The notes under the pieces: model-generated
The model's input: the letters and a program-made list of their open reading frames with translations, nothing else
Told to the model about the DNA's origin: nothing
Databases searched by the model: none
Shown: piece by piece, positions 24,231 to 32,374 of the stretch
Numbering within the stretch: position 1 is the first letter of the stretch
Layout: each line of letters opens with the position of its first letter
Source of the DNA: Streptomyces gossypii
GTDB lineage: Bacteria; Actinomycetota; Actinomycetes; Streptomycetales; Streptomycetaceae
Assembly: GCF_025165795.1 (NCBI RefSeq)
Contig: NZ_JAJAGO010000021.1
Span: forward strand, 1 to 64,000
Length of the DNA: 64,000 nt
Direction: 5' to 3'
Program-made: the position numbers and the translations under genes

Positions 24231-24382
24231 GCCGCAGCAGGACATGAGAACGCGGGCCCCGCCGAACCCCCCGGTCGGCCGGACCCGCTGCTCTCTCCCC
24301 CGTGCTCCCCCGCTCCCCGTTTCCCCCGTGCTCCCCCGTTTCCCCGTTCCCCCCGTGTTCTCTCCCCCGAACCTGTGCCCCT

Positions 24383-24405
24383 CCCCGCCGGTTTCCCCGG
24401 CGGGG
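24383..24405. terminator. Hairpin between the kinase-like gene and sigQ
   Basis: CCCCGCCGG (24383-24391) and CCGGCGGGG (24397-24405) form a perfect 9-bp stem with a 5-base loop, 9 bp beyond the sigQ stop. It can serve both convergent genes. The region 24231-24382 before it is C-rich repeats of CCCCGT/CCCCCG words with no gene. Confidence 0.7.
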
Positions 24406-24413
24406 CGCTGGGC

Positions 24414-25214
24414 TCAGGCGACCAATTCGCCGAAGGACTCCTGCCGGTCCTCGCCGAAGCTGAGTACGTCGTCGTCGCGCAGCCGGCGCAGCGAGCGCCA
24501 GATACTGCTCTTGACCGTGCCGACGCTGATGTCCAGTATGTCTGCGATCTCCGGGTCCGTACGGCCCTCGTAGTAGCGCAGCACCAGCATCGTGCGCTGC
24601 GTCTCCGGGAGCCGTGCGAGTGCCTGCCACAGGACCGCGCGCAGTTCGGTGCCGCGCATGGCGTCGTGGTCGGCGGAGGCCGTCTCCGGCAGTTCCTCCG
24701 TCGGGTACTCGTTCAGCTTGCGCCGACGCCAGGCACTGATGTGCAGGTTTGTCATGGTGCGCCGGAGGTATCCCCCGACTGCTGCCTTGTCGGTGATCCG
24801 GTGCCAGGCGCGGTATGTGGAGAACAGCGCGCTCTGGAGCAGATCCTCCGCCTCGAAGCGGTCCCCGGTCAGATGGTAGGCGGTGGCGTACAGGGAGGCG
24901 CGACGGTCGCGGACATAGGCGGTGAATTCCGCCTCCGCCGCGTCGTCGCGTACCTCCCCCGAGTCCTCCCTGTACTCGCCCGTCCCCCCGGAACCCCCCT
25001 GGGCCTCCCCCGCGAGGCCCTCCACCGCGGCAATATGCGATGGCCTTTTACGCCCGGTGCCGCGAGCGCACCCCCGCCCGCCCACAACACCGGACTTCTC
25101 CGCAACACGGGCGGCGGGCTCTCCCCAGGACGGTACCCGTGGAGCGGGAACCGCCGGGGTGTGCAGACGCGTGTGAATAACTGCGCTGGTGGTGGTGCTG
25201 TGCAGCGTGTTCAT
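24414..25214 (-). CDS. sigQ: RNA polymerase sigma factor SigQ
   Basis: A 266-residue ECF-type sigma factor. Residues 95-165 form region 2 (FTAYVRDRRASLYATAYHLTGDRFEAEDLLQSALFSTYRAW) and about 195-260 region 4 (LARLPETQRTMLVLRYYEGRTDPEIADIL, VGTVKSSIWRSLRRLR). The first ~90 residues are unconserved Gly/Arg/Ser-rich sequence, longer than in most ECF factors, so a later start is possible, but ATG 25214 has GAGGGGGG in front. The divergent neighbour is afsQ1, as in S. coelicolor (SCO4908 next to SCO4907), where SigQ antagonises antibiotic production controlled by AfsQ1. An AfsQ1-type box lies in the shared promoter region. Confidence 0.9.
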   Translation of the reverse strand: MNTLHSTTTSAVIHTRLHTPAVPAPRVPSWGEPAARVAEKSGVVGGRGCARGTGRKRPSHIAAVEGLAGEAQGGSGGTGEYREDSGEVRDDAAEAEFTAYVRDRRASLYATAYHLTGDRFEAEDLLQSALFSTYRAWHRITDKAAVGGYLRRTMTNLHISAWRRRKLNEYPTEELPETASADHDAMRGTELRAVLWQALARLPETQRTMLVLRYYEGRTDPEIADILDISVGTVKSSIWRSLRRLRDDDVLSFGEDRQESFGELVA

Positions 25215-25300
25215 CTCGCGCCCCCCTCGTGGACCCTGCCCGTCGTCCGCTTGCTGATGAATACGTTGCCGGGCCAGTTTCATCACCGGGTTCCCCATCT

Positions 25301-25316
25301 GTCACAGGGCTGTCAC
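25301..25316. promoter_or_regulatory. AfsQ1-type binding box in the sigQ-afsQ1 intergenic region
   Basis: GTCAC-AGGGCT-GTCAC fits the published AfsQ1 consensus GTnAC-n6-GTnAC exactly. It lies 87 bp before the sigQ ATG and 82 bp before afsQ1, so it may serve sigQ, afsQ1 or both. Confidence 0.8.
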
Positions 25317-25397
25317 AGGCCGGGGAGCCCGCTTCCAGCCCCGGCGTGAGGGCTGACTCGCCCTGGCGGTCGAAGTCGGAGGGGGGCATAAGACAGA

Positions 25398-26084
25398 ATG
25401 GCGCGCGTGGCTTTCCTGTTGCTGATCGAGGATGACGACGCTGTCCGTACCGCCCTGGAGATGAGCCTGACCCGCCAGGGCCATCGCGTGGTGACTGCCG
25501 CGTCCGGTGAGGACGGTCTCAAACTGCTGCGCGAACAGCGTCCGGACCTGATCGTGCTGGACGTGATGCTGCCCGGCATCGACGGATTCGAGGTGTGCCG
25601 ACGCATCCGGCGCACCGACCAGTTGCCGATCATCCTGCTGACCGCGCGCAGCGATGACATCGACGTGGTCGTGGGTCTGGAGTCGGGCGCCGACGACTAT
25701 GTCGTCAAGCCCGTGCAGGGCAGGGTGCTGGACGCCCGCATCCGCGCGGTGATGCGGCGCGGCGAGCGGGAGGCAAACGATTCCGCGTCCTTCGGTTCGC
25801 TGGTCATCGACCGTTCCGCGATGACGGTGACCAAGAACGGCGACGACCTGCAACTGACCCCCACCGAGCTGCGGCTGCTGCTGGAGCTGAGCAGGCGGCC
25901 GGGCCAGGCGCTGTCCCGGCAGCAGTTGCTGCGGCTGGTCTGGGAGCACGACTATCTCGGCGACTCACGGCTTGTCGACGCGTGTGTGCAGCGGCTGCGG
26001 GCGAAGGTCGAGGACGTGCCGTCGTCACCGACGCTGATCCGTACGGTGCGCGGGGTCGGCTACCGGCTGGACGCGCCCTCGTGA
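25398..26084 (+). CDS. afsQ1: Two-component response regulator AfsQ1
   Basis: An OmpR/PhoB-family response regulator of 228 residues. Receiver domain 1-120 with acidic pocket LLLIEDDDA, phospho-acceptor Asp55 in LIVLDVMLPGIDGFE, and conserved Lys in DDYVVKPVQGR; winged-helix DNA-binding domain 135-225 (LTPTELRLLLELSRRPGQ, LVDACVQRLRAKVED, IRTVRGVGYRL). The sequence is nearly identical to S. coelicolor AfsQ1, with three more residues at the N-terminus, so ATG 25398 is plausible but a later start at GTG 25407 is possible. AfsQ1 works with AfsQ2 in nitrogen-linked (glutamate-responsive) control of antibiotic synthesis and development. Confidence 0.96.
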   Translation: MARVAFLLLIEDDDAVRTALEMSLTRQGHRVVTAASGEDGLKLLREQRPDLIVLDVMLPGIDGFEVCRRIRRTDQLPIILLTARSDDIDVVVGLESGADDYVVKPVQGRVLDARIRAVMRRGEREANDSASFGSLVIDRSAMTVTKNGDDLQLTPTELRLLLELSRRPGQALSRQQLLRLVWEHDYLGDSRLVDACVQRLRAKVEDVPSSPTLIRTVRGVGYRLDAPS

Positions 26085-26118
26085 GTGACGCACCCGGAGA
26101 AGTGAACGGGACCACACA

Positions 26119-27882
26119 GTGAGCGAGGCCCCGCCCGGCCGGGTACGTGACCGGGTGGCGGGCATACTGCCCACGCTGCGGCTTCGGCTCGTCGTCGTCT
26201 TCGCACTGGTGGCGCTGACGGCGGCGGTGTCGGCGTCCGGCATCGCCTACTGGCTCAACCGCGACGCCGTACTGACCAGGACGCAGAACGCCGCGCTCGC
26301 CGACTTCCGCAAGTCCATGGAGGACAACGCCGGTCAGCTGCCGCGCAGGTTCGACTGCGACCAGCTGCGCGAGGCCGCGGTGCGGATGGCCAACACCACC
26401 CAGAGATATGAGGTGGTGCTGCTGGGCGAGGGCCGGGACGGCGGACGCTGCGCGGTCGCCTCGAACGCGCACACCTTCACGATGGAGGACGTGCCGCAGG
26501 CGCTGCGCGACGTTGTCGACAAGCGGCGGGCGATCGGCAAGGGGAACAAGCACCCGTACCACCTCTACTGGCAGCGGATCACCCGAGGCGAGGAGCCGCT
26601 GCTGGTCGGCGGCGGCAAACTCATCGGCGAGCAGCCCACGCCCACCGGCTACATGCTCAAGTCGCTGTCCCCCGAGCGGGACGACCTCAACTCTCTTGCC
26701 TGGTCGCTGAGCATCGCGACGGGGCTGGCGCTCATCGGCGCCATGCTGCTGGCGCAGGCCGCCGCGACGACCGTGCTGCGGCCGGTGCGGCGGCTCGCGG
26801 ACGCCGCCCGGCGACTGGGTGAGGGGAAGCTGGACACCCGCCTGAAGGTCTCCGGCACGGACGAACTGGCGGAGCTCTCCCGTACGTTCAACCGGACCGC
26901 CGAATCGCTGGAGGGCCGGGTCGCGGAGCTGAGTGCGCGCGAGTCCTCCTCGCGGCGGTTCGTCGCGGACATGTCGCACGAACTGCGCACGCCGCTCACC
27001 GCGATCTCCGCGGTGACCGAGGTGCTGGAGGAGGAGCAGGAGAACCTCGATCCGATGATCGCTCCCGCGGTCGGTCTGGTGGTGAGCGAGACTCGGCGGC
27101 TGGGCGACCTGGTGGAGAACCTGATGGAGGTCACCCGCTTCGACGCGGGGACGGCGCGGCTGGTCGTCGACGCGGTGGACGTCGCGGACCAGGTGACGGC
27201 CTGCATAGACGCGCGGGCCTGGCTCGACGCGGTGGAACTGAACGCGGACCGGGGCATCGTGGCGACTCTCGACCCCCGCCGCCTGGACGTGATCCTGGCG
27301 AACCTGATCGGGAACGCGCTGAAGCACGGCGGGTCTCCCGTCCGGGTCTCCGTACGGACGGAGCGGGCGGCGGACGGCACCGACGCACTGCTGATCGAGG
27401 TCGCTGACCACGGGCCAGGCATCCCTGAGGACGTGCTGCCGCACGTCTTCGACCGCTTCTACAAGGCGAGTGCGTCCCGACCGCGTTCGGAAGGCAGCGG
27501 ACTGGGGCTGTCCATCGCCCTGGAGAACGCGCACATCCACGGCGGCGAGATCACCGCACACAACAGCGCGGATGCCTCCAACGGAGCGGTGTTCACACTG
27601 CGGCTGCCGCGCGACGCCAGCGGGCTCGCCGCAGCGGGCACGAACCGGGACCAGGACTCCGGGCTGCACCGGGACCCGGACGACGGCCCGGACGGCGGCG
27701 CAGTCGGAGGCACGGACGGAGGCACGGACGGAGGCACGGACGGAGGCACGGACAGCGACGGCGGCAGACGCGGTCAGAAAACCGCCTCGGGCGGCGCGCG
27801 CGGCGGAGGGGTCGGCCGATGGGGCCGCCGCCGGAAGCGCGGCAGGGGCGAAGACGAGAAGGGCAGGGAGGAAGAACGATGA
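26119..27882 (+). CDS. afsQ2: Sensor histidine kinase AfsQ2
   Basis: A 587-residue membrane kinase. TM1 at about 22-45, extracellular sensor to about 190, TM2 about 195-220, HAMP about 222-275 (VRRLADAARRLGEGKLDTRL), HisKA with H287 in ADMSHELRTPLTA, then HATPase_c with N-box NLIGNALKHGG, DHGPGIPEDVL, DRFYKA and GLGLSIALENAHIHGG. After residue 505 comes a ~85-residue tail rich in Gly, Asp, Thr and Arg, with four GGTD units encoded by 12-bp tandem repeats, which is not part of the kinase. GTG 26119 lies 34 bp after afsQ1. The stop overlaps the ATG of the lipoprotein gene, so the three make one operon. Confidence 0.94.
   Translation: MSEAPPGRVRDRVAGILPTLRLRLVVVFALVALTAAVSASGIAYWLNRDAVLTRTQNAALADFRKSMEDNAGQLPRRFDCDQLREAAVRMANTTQRYEVVLLGEGRDGGRCAVASNAHTFTMEDVPQALRDVVDKRRAIGKGNKHPYHLYWQRITRGEEPLLVGGGKLIGEQPTPTGYMLKSLSPERDDLNSLAWSLSIATGLALIGAMLLAQAAATTVLRPVRRLADAARRLGEGKLDTRLKVSGTDELAELSRTFNRTAESLEGRVAELSARESSSRRFVADMSHELRTPLTAISAVTEVLEEEQENLDPMIAPAVGLVVSETRRLGDLVENLMEVTRFDAGTARLVVDAVDVADQVTACIDARAWLDAVELNADRGIVATLDPRRLDVILANLIGNALKHGGSPVRVSVRTERAADGTDALLIEVADHGPGIPEDVLPHVFDRFYKASASRPRSEGSGLGLSIALENAHIHGGEITAHNSADASNGAVFTLRLPRDASGLAAAGTNRDQDSGLHRDPDDGPDGGAVGGTDGGTDGGTDGGTDSDGGRRGQKTASGGARGGGVGRWGRRRKRGRGEDEKGREEER
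27706..27753 (+). repeat. Four tandem 12-bp repeats in the afsQ2 tail
   Basis: The unit GGAGGCACGGAC is repeated four times perfectly and encodes GGTD units in the C-terminal tail of AfsQ2. In frame, so length variation would not break the gene. Confidence 0.9.
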
Positions 27883-28478
27883 GTGCGCGCCGCAGGCGCC
27901 TCACGGCGCTGGCCGTAGGCGCGATCACCGTCGGCACCGCGATATCCGGCTGCGGTATCCGCTCGACGCCCGTCCCGGTGGACGCCGGGGCCGCGCCCTC
28001 CCGCGTCGCCTGTGTCGTACCGGGCAGTGACACGGTGGCGGTGCCGGACGGCGCCACCGTGCGCGTCTACCTGGTGTGCGGCTCGCGAGTCGCCCCGGTG
28101 GAGCGCACCGTCCAGCTGCCGGAGAACCGGATGGCGTTCGCCCGCGCACTGCTCGACGAACTCCAGGAGCACCCCGGAGGCGACGAGGAGTCGGCGGGTT
28201 TCGAGAGCGCGGTGCCCCGCGATCTGGAGGTCGCACCGGGCGAGGACGACGACCCCGAGGGCACGCTCCGGCTGAACACACCGCTGGACGACCTGCCTTC
28301 CTTCGCACTGGCCCAGCTGGTCTGCTCCTACACGGAGAGCGGCGCGTCCGGCGACGACGGCTCAGTGATCATCGGCGGCCCCGCCGGGCCCGAGGCGAAA
28401 CCGCTGCAGCGTTTCGCCTGCGGGACGGCACTGCGGGGCAGCCCGGAAGCCGCAGCGACCGCCGGAACCCCGGTCTAG
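27879..28478 (+). CDS. Lipoprotein of the afsQ operon
   Basis: A 199-residue exported protein. The signal peptide is basic (MSARRRRLTALAVGAIT) and ends in a lipobox, AISGC, so Cys at about residue 25 should be lipidated and the protein held on the outer face of the membrane. The mature part contains a GerMN-like pattern (VRVYLVCGSRVAPVERTVQLPENRMAFARALLDEL), with later FALAQLVCSYTESG and a final Cys-containing segment. The ATG overlaps the afsQ2 stop (ATGA), a place always held by a lipoprotein gene in this locus, and a role as accessory sensor or modulator of AfsQ2 is reasonable but unproven. Confidence 0.88.
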   Translation: MSARRRRLTALAVGAITVGTAISGCGIRSTPVPVDAGAAPSRVACVVPGSDTVAVPDGATVRVYLVCGSRVAPVERTVQLPENRMAFARALLDELQEHPGGDEESAGFESAVPRDLEVAPGEDDDPEGTLRLNTPLDDLPSFALAQLVCSYTESGASGDDGSVIIGGPAGPEAKPLQRFACGTALRGSPEAAATAGTPV

Positions 28479-28598
28479 CGCGGCGCAGCACCAGGCCCTG
28501 TCCGGGCGCTGTCTGACAAATCCCCCTTACCCGACAGGCCGCAGGGGCTCACGCCGGGAGGCGGAACCACGGCCCCCTTGCCTGACGTCCTTCACCTC

Positions 28599-29246
28599 GT
28601 GCAGCGTCATGGCCACAGCGCCGTCCTCGTATCCGGTATCCGCACAGCAGGTGTCGTCCTGCTCCTCGGGCACCTCCTGGTCGTCGGACTCCTGACGCTG
28701 CGCCCCCGTTCGGTGGCCTGGGTCTCGCCCGGCAACCTGCACCCGTTCGCCAGCATCCGGGCGGACCTGGAAGCCGGGCCGGGTGCAGCCCTGGAGGGCA
28801 TCGGGGGCGAACTGCTCCTGCTGGCACCGCTCGGCCTGCTGCTGCCGCTGATCGCCTGGCGGCTGCAACGAGGGCTGCTGCGTACCAGCATGCAGATGAC
28901 CCTGGCGGGCACGCTGATCTCGCTCGTCCTCGCGCTGCTGCAGACCGGGGTCCCCGGGCACGTCGTGAACGTGGACACGGTGATACTCAACGCGGCCGGG
29001 GTGGCGCTCGCCCATGTGCTCCTCTATCCCGCCCTTCGGAGCTGTCTGCGCCGGACCGCGGCGGGTACCGGCAAGGCGGGCGCAGAGCCGGGGAAGAACG
29101 CCGGGAGGGCCGCCGCACAGAAGACCGGCCGGAAGGGCGGGGACCGGAAAGGCGCCGGCAGCGGGGAGCAGCAGCAAGTCGGCCTGCGGGAGGAGAGCCA
29201 GAAGGGTGCGACCCCGAGACCTTCCAGGGTCGGTATCGCACCGTAG
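28599..29246 (+). CDS. VanZ-like membrane protein
   Basis: A 215-residue protein with four membrane segments in the VanZ arrangement: VVLLLGHLLVVGLLTLRP, ELLLLAPLGLLLPLIAWRL, a third at TLAGTLISLVLALLQT and a fourth after GHVVNVDTVILNAAGVALAHVL. The NVDTVILNAAG piece is the family signature near the last helix. The C-terminal 70 residues are charged and low-complexity (Lys/Gly/Ala). VanZ proteins are linked to teicoplanin resistance and to envelope functions, but the role of this one is not known. Start uncertain: GTG 28599 fits the family N-terminus; TTG 28578 is also open. Confidence 0.8.
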   Translation: MQRHGHSAVLVSGIRTAGVVLLLGHLLVVGLLTLRPRSVAWVSPGNLHPFASIRADLEAGPGAALEGIGGELLLLAPLGLLLPLIAWRLQRGLLRTSMQMTLAGTLISLVLALLQTGVPGHVVNVDTVILNAAGVALAHVLLYPALRSCLRRTAAGTGKAGAEPGKNAGRAAAQKTGRKGGDRKGAGSGEQQQVGLREESQKGATPRPSRVGIAP

Positions 29247-29323
29247 CCCGACGCCCGGGCGGCGGCGGCGAGCCTACGGTGGAGGCATCCGAACACAGCA
29301 TCACGAGCGAAGGAGTCACCGTC

Positions 29324-29524
29324 ATGTCCACTGCACTCGTACGCCCCCGCGACGGCCGCATGATCGGCGGTGTGTGCGCTGCGCTGGCGCGCCGCTTCGG
29401 CACCAAGCCGACAACGATGCGGGTGATCTTCCTCGTCTCATGCCTGCTGCCGGGGCCGCAGTTCCTGCTCTACCTGGGCCTGTGGATCTTCCTGCCGAAC
29501 GGCGACGAGCGCACCTCCTGGTGA
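29324..29524 (+). CDS. PspC-domain membrane protein
   Basis: A 66-residue PspC-domain protein: LVRPRDGRMIGGVCAALARRFGTKPTTMRVIFLVSCLLPGPQFLLYLGLWIFLP covers the whole family pattern, with an amphipathic first helix and a membrane segment at about 28-52. PspC proteins act in envelope stress responses; the short stand-alone form is common in Streptomyces. ATG 29324 has AGGAG 8 bases upstream. It is transcribed separately from the VanZ gene, 77 bp away. Confidence 0.87.
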   Translation: MSTALVRPRDGRMIGGVCAALARRFGTKPTTMRVIFLVSCLLPGPQFLLYLGLWIFLPNGDERTSW

Positions 29525-29641
29525 GGGTGAAGAGGCGCACCGACGCCCCCGGCGGCGGCGTCGGCCACCGGGGGATGCCGCGGTGACGGCAAGGCCTGCG
29601 CAGCACTGCTGAATCCGGCCGAGCAGGCGCTGCCGAAGAAC

Positions 29642-30031
29642 TCAGCCGATCGGCATGCCGCCCGGAGCCACCCCGCCACCACCGGGGGTCATCCCGCCGA
29701 GATCCATCCCGCCGAAGTTCATCCCGCCGCTGGGGGCCGTGCCGCCGCCGGAACCGGTCTGCTGGCCCATGGCCGGCATGCCGCCCAGCAGCGCAGTCGC
29801 GTTGTCGCTGGACAGGTTGCCCGACATGCCTGATCCCTGCTGACCGGCAGCCGGTGCACCTTCCGGGAGGAGGCTGGCGGGCCCCCCGGCCAGCTGGCCG
29901 AGAGCGCCGCTCCCGGAGGCACCCTGCACGGTGTCCGTGAGGCCGGCCGCCGAGGCGGCGCCCGAACCGGCGACCGCGAACACGGCGCCGAGGGCGGTGA
30001 TGCCGAGGGTTTTGATCGTTCCCTTTTTCAT
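29642..30031 (-). CDS. Secreted Met/Gly-rich small protein
   Basis: A 129-residue exported protein. A Sec signal peptide (MKKGTIKTLGITALGAVFAVAGSG, cleavage likely after ASA) is followed by a low-complexity mature part ending in repeated GGM units (GGMNFGGMDLGGMTPGG, then APGGMPIG). The Met spacing recalls copper-binding methionine motifs but also generic cell-surface linkers. ATG 30031 fits a standard signal peptide; longer starts add sequence ahead of it that would spoil export. No neighbouring gene in operon. The function is unknown. Confidence 0.75.
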   Translation of the reverse strand: MKKGTIKTLGITALGAVFAVAGSGAASAAGLTDTVQGASGSGALGQLAGGPASLLPEGAPAAGQQGSGMSGNLSSDNATALLGGMPAMGQQTGSGGGTAPSGGMNFGGMDLGGMTPGGGGVAPGGMPIG

Positions 30032-30195
30032 GAGTGCTACGTCCTCAGTCGTGGGGGTTGGGCAGCCCGGCGAACGTAGCGAGAGATATCGGCCCGTCAC
30101 AAGCAGGCTGAAACGGGCGTAAACGCCTTTCGGCGCCCGGCCCCGGCCGCGGCCCGCCCGGCCGCGCCCACCTCAGCGCAGGGGAGAACCGCTGG

Positions 30196-31350
30196 TCAGC
30201 GCCGTTCCGAAGGTGATGCTTGGAAGAGCCACTCAGCCTTCAGCTCCGCGTATCCGGGCTTGATCACCTCATTGATCATGGCCAGACGTTCATCGAAAGG
30301 GATGAACGCGGATTTCATGGCATTGACGGTGAACCACTGCATGTCGTCCAGGGTGTACCGGAAGGTCTTCACCAGATGCTCGAACTCGTTGCTCATGCTG
30401 GTGCCGCTCATCAGCCGGTTGTCGGTGTTCACCGTCGCCCGGAAATGGAGCTTGCGCAGCAGCCCGATCGGGTGCTCCGCGTAGGAGGCGGCGGCGCCGG
30501 TCTGCAGGTTCGAGGAGGGGCAGAGCTCCAGCGGAATCCGCTTGTCCCGTACGTACGAGGCGAGCCGCCCGAGCGTGACCTCGCCCGAGTGGTCGTCGGC
30601 GACCTGGATGTCGTCGATGATGCGGACGCCGTGGCCGAGGCGGTCGGCACCGCACCACTGGAGGGCCTGCCAGATGGACGGCAGCCCGAAGCCCTCGCCC
30701 GCGTGGATCGTGAAGTGGTTGTTCTCGCGCTTGAGGAACTCGAACGCGTCCAGGTGACGGGTGGGCGGGAAGCCCGCCTCCGCGCCGGCGATGTCGAAGC
30801 CGACGACGCCGAGATCGCGGTAACGGTTGGCCAGCTCGGCGATCTCCAGCGCGCGGGCCGCGTGCCGCATCGCGGTGAGCAGGGAGCCGACCCGGATGCG
30901 GTTGCCGTCGGCGCGGGCCCGGCGCTCGCCCTCGCGGAAGCCCTCGTTGACCGCCTCGACGACCTCCTCCAGGCTGAGGCCCTTCTCCAGGTGCTGCTCC
31001 GGCGCAAAGCGCACCTCGGCGTAGACCACGCCGTCGGCCGCCAGATCCTCCGCACACTCGGCGGCGACCCGGATGAGCGCCTCCCGTGTCTGCATCACGG
31101 CGCAGGTGTGCGCGAAGGTCTCCAGATAGCGCTCCAGCGAGCCGGAGTCGGCAGCCGAACGGAACCAGGCGTCGAGCCGGTCGGCGCCCTCCGCGGCGGC
31201 GTCGGGAAGGCCGTCGTACCCGGACTCCCGGGCGAGTTCGATGATCGTGCCCGGACGGAGGCCGCCGTCGAGGTGGTCGTGCAGCAGCGCCTTGGGCGCG
31301 CGACGGATCTGCTCCGGGCTCGGGGAGGTGTTCGGGGTCTCGCTCGTCAT
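30196..31350 (-). CDS. add: Adenosine deaminase
   Basis: Hydrolytic deamination of (deoxy)adenosine to (deoxy)inosine. The 384-residue protein keeps the zinc site: HDHLDGGLRPGT near residue 30, FTIHAGEGFG with the substrate-binding His and catalytic Glu, DRLGHGVRIIDD, and VNTDNRLMSGTSMS with the Asp ligand; the family order is complete and the length normal. ATG 31350 lies exactly where a transcript from the -10 box TACAGT would start, so it should be leaderless; the longer open frame upstream runs across the operator. The product inosine is a substrate of DeoD, linking it to the same pathway. Confidence 0.95.
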   Translation of the reverse strand: MTSETPNTSPSPEQIRRAPKALLHDHLDGGLRPGTIIELARESGYDGLPDAAAEGADRLDAWFRSAADSGSLERYLETFAHTCAVMQTREALIRVAAECAEDLAADGVVYAEVRFAPEQHLEKGLSLEEVVEAVNEGFREGERRARADGNRIRVGSLLTAMRHAARALEIAELANRYRDLGVVGFDIAGAEAGFPPTRHLDAFEFLKRENNHFTIHAGEGFGLPSIWQALQWCGADRLGHGVRIIDDIQVADDHSGEVTLGRLASYVRDKRIPLELCPSSNLQTGAAASYAEHPIGLLRKLHFRATVNTDNRLMSGTSMSNEFEHLVKTFRYTLDDMQWFTVNAMKSAFIPFDERLAMINEVIKPGYAELKAEWLFQASPSERR

Positions 31351-31356
31351 TTTCGT

Positions 31357-31378
31357 ACTGTAACGCCTACGCGCGTAG
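31357..31378 (-). promoter_or_regulatory. add operator palindrome and -10 box (leaderless)
   Basis: The palindrome CTACGCGCGTAG lies at 31367-31378; on the minus strand TACAGT (31362-31357) follows four bases on, then six bases, then the add ATG at 31350. The layout resembles those of deoD and deoC. Confidence 0.7.
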
Positions 31379-31479
31379 ACAGCCACGGCGCGCGCACAGC
31401 GCGCACGCGCGCCGCTTCGATACGCAATGGTGATCGCACGGCAGATTCCCCGCGCCACGCTCTCTGCCATCGTGTCGTC

Positions 31480-32316
31480 ATGGCTCAGCAAGCGTTGCCG
31501 GATCGACTTCCGGACCGGGAAGCCAAGTTGGGCAGACCCCTGGGGGACAGCCGTTCGGTCCAGGGGGTCGTACTGCTGCTCCCCGGCGGTGCGGAGCACA
31601 GCGTGCGCCGCCGCTCACCGCTGGCCGCGATGGCTGCGCTGCGGCTCGCCCGGCAGCTGGCGCGGGCGGGACAGGACGAGTCGCTGGTGACCCACCTGCT
31701 GCACTACCGCTTCCAGGGCTGGAACGGCGACGCCGAGCACCCCGTCGCGGACACCAGATGGGCGGTGGAAGAGGTGCTGCGGCGCTACGGCGACGTGCCC
31801 GTGTGCCTGATCGGCACCGACGTGGGCGCCCGCGCGGCCCTGCGCGCGGCCGGGCACCCGGCGGTCACCGCGGTCCTGGCCCTCGCCCCCTGGCTGCCGC
31901 TGCCGCACGTGCGACCGGGCGCGGGCGCGGACGGCGCGGACTCGGACCGCGCGGAGGCGGGCGGCGCGGAAGCGGGCGTGCGCCCAGTGGTGGAACCCGT
32001 ACGGCAGCTGGCCGGACGGCAGGTGCTGATCGTGCACGGCACGGATGACGAGTACAGCGATCCGGAGCTCTCCTTCCGGCTCGCCGAGCGGGCCAAGAAG
32101 ATCAACCCGCGGGTCTGCCGCTTCGAGGTCCACTCCGACGGGCACCGGCTGCGCCAGCACCGCGACGAAGTCGCCGCGCTGGCGGCTGACTTCGTGCTGG
32201 GCACGCTGGGCGGACGCGACTTCGCCCGCCCGCTGGCGGACGCGATGGCGGCCCCGCCGCCACTGGGCCTGCGCATGCCCCTGGCCGCCGGCTTCGGCCG
32301 CACACTGAGCCGCTGA
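31480..32316 (+). CDS. Alpha/beta-hydrolase-like protein
   Basis: A 278-residue protein with an alpha/beta-hydrolase pattern: VVLLLPGGAEHSVRRRS corresponds to the first strand and oxyanion region, VPVCLIGTDVGARAALRAAG to the nucleophile elbow, where GxSxG reads GTDVG (Asp in place of Ser), VLIVHGTDDEYSDP to the acid residue strand and HSDGHRLRQH to the His. It may be a non-hydrolytic or Asp-nucleophile member. ATG 31480 is preferred because the frame upstream lies across the add operator and is not conserved. It diverges from add. The substrate is unknown. Confidence 0.75.
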   Translation: MAQQALPDRLPDREAKLGRPLGDSRSVQGVVLLLPGGAEHSVRRRSPLAAMAALRLARQLARAGQDESLVTHLLHYRFQGWNGDAEHPVADTRWAVEEVLRRYGDVPVCLIGTDVGARAALRAAGHPAVTAVLALAPWLPLPHVRPGAGADGADSDRAEAGGAEAGVRPVVEPVRQLAGRQVLIVHGTDDEYSDPELSFRLAERAKKINPRVCRFEVHSDGHRLRQHRDEVAALAADFVLGTLGGRDFARPLADAMAAPPPLGLRMPLAAGFGRTLSR

Positions 32317-32374
32317 GCCGCTTGCCGCTGCGGTGACACCGCCGCGGCGAGCTGCGGGCACCCGCGGCCACGGC

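Noticed and set aside
24231..24382. C-rich repeats after the uridine-kinase-like gene as a possible CRISPR or satellite
   Set aside because: Units are irregular CCCCGT/CCCCCG words without spacers or fixed period; low-complexity DNA only.
30220..32316. 698-codon plus frame containing the alpha/beta hydrolase
   Set aside because: The first 420 codons are antisense to add; only the part from ATG 31480 has conserved sequence.
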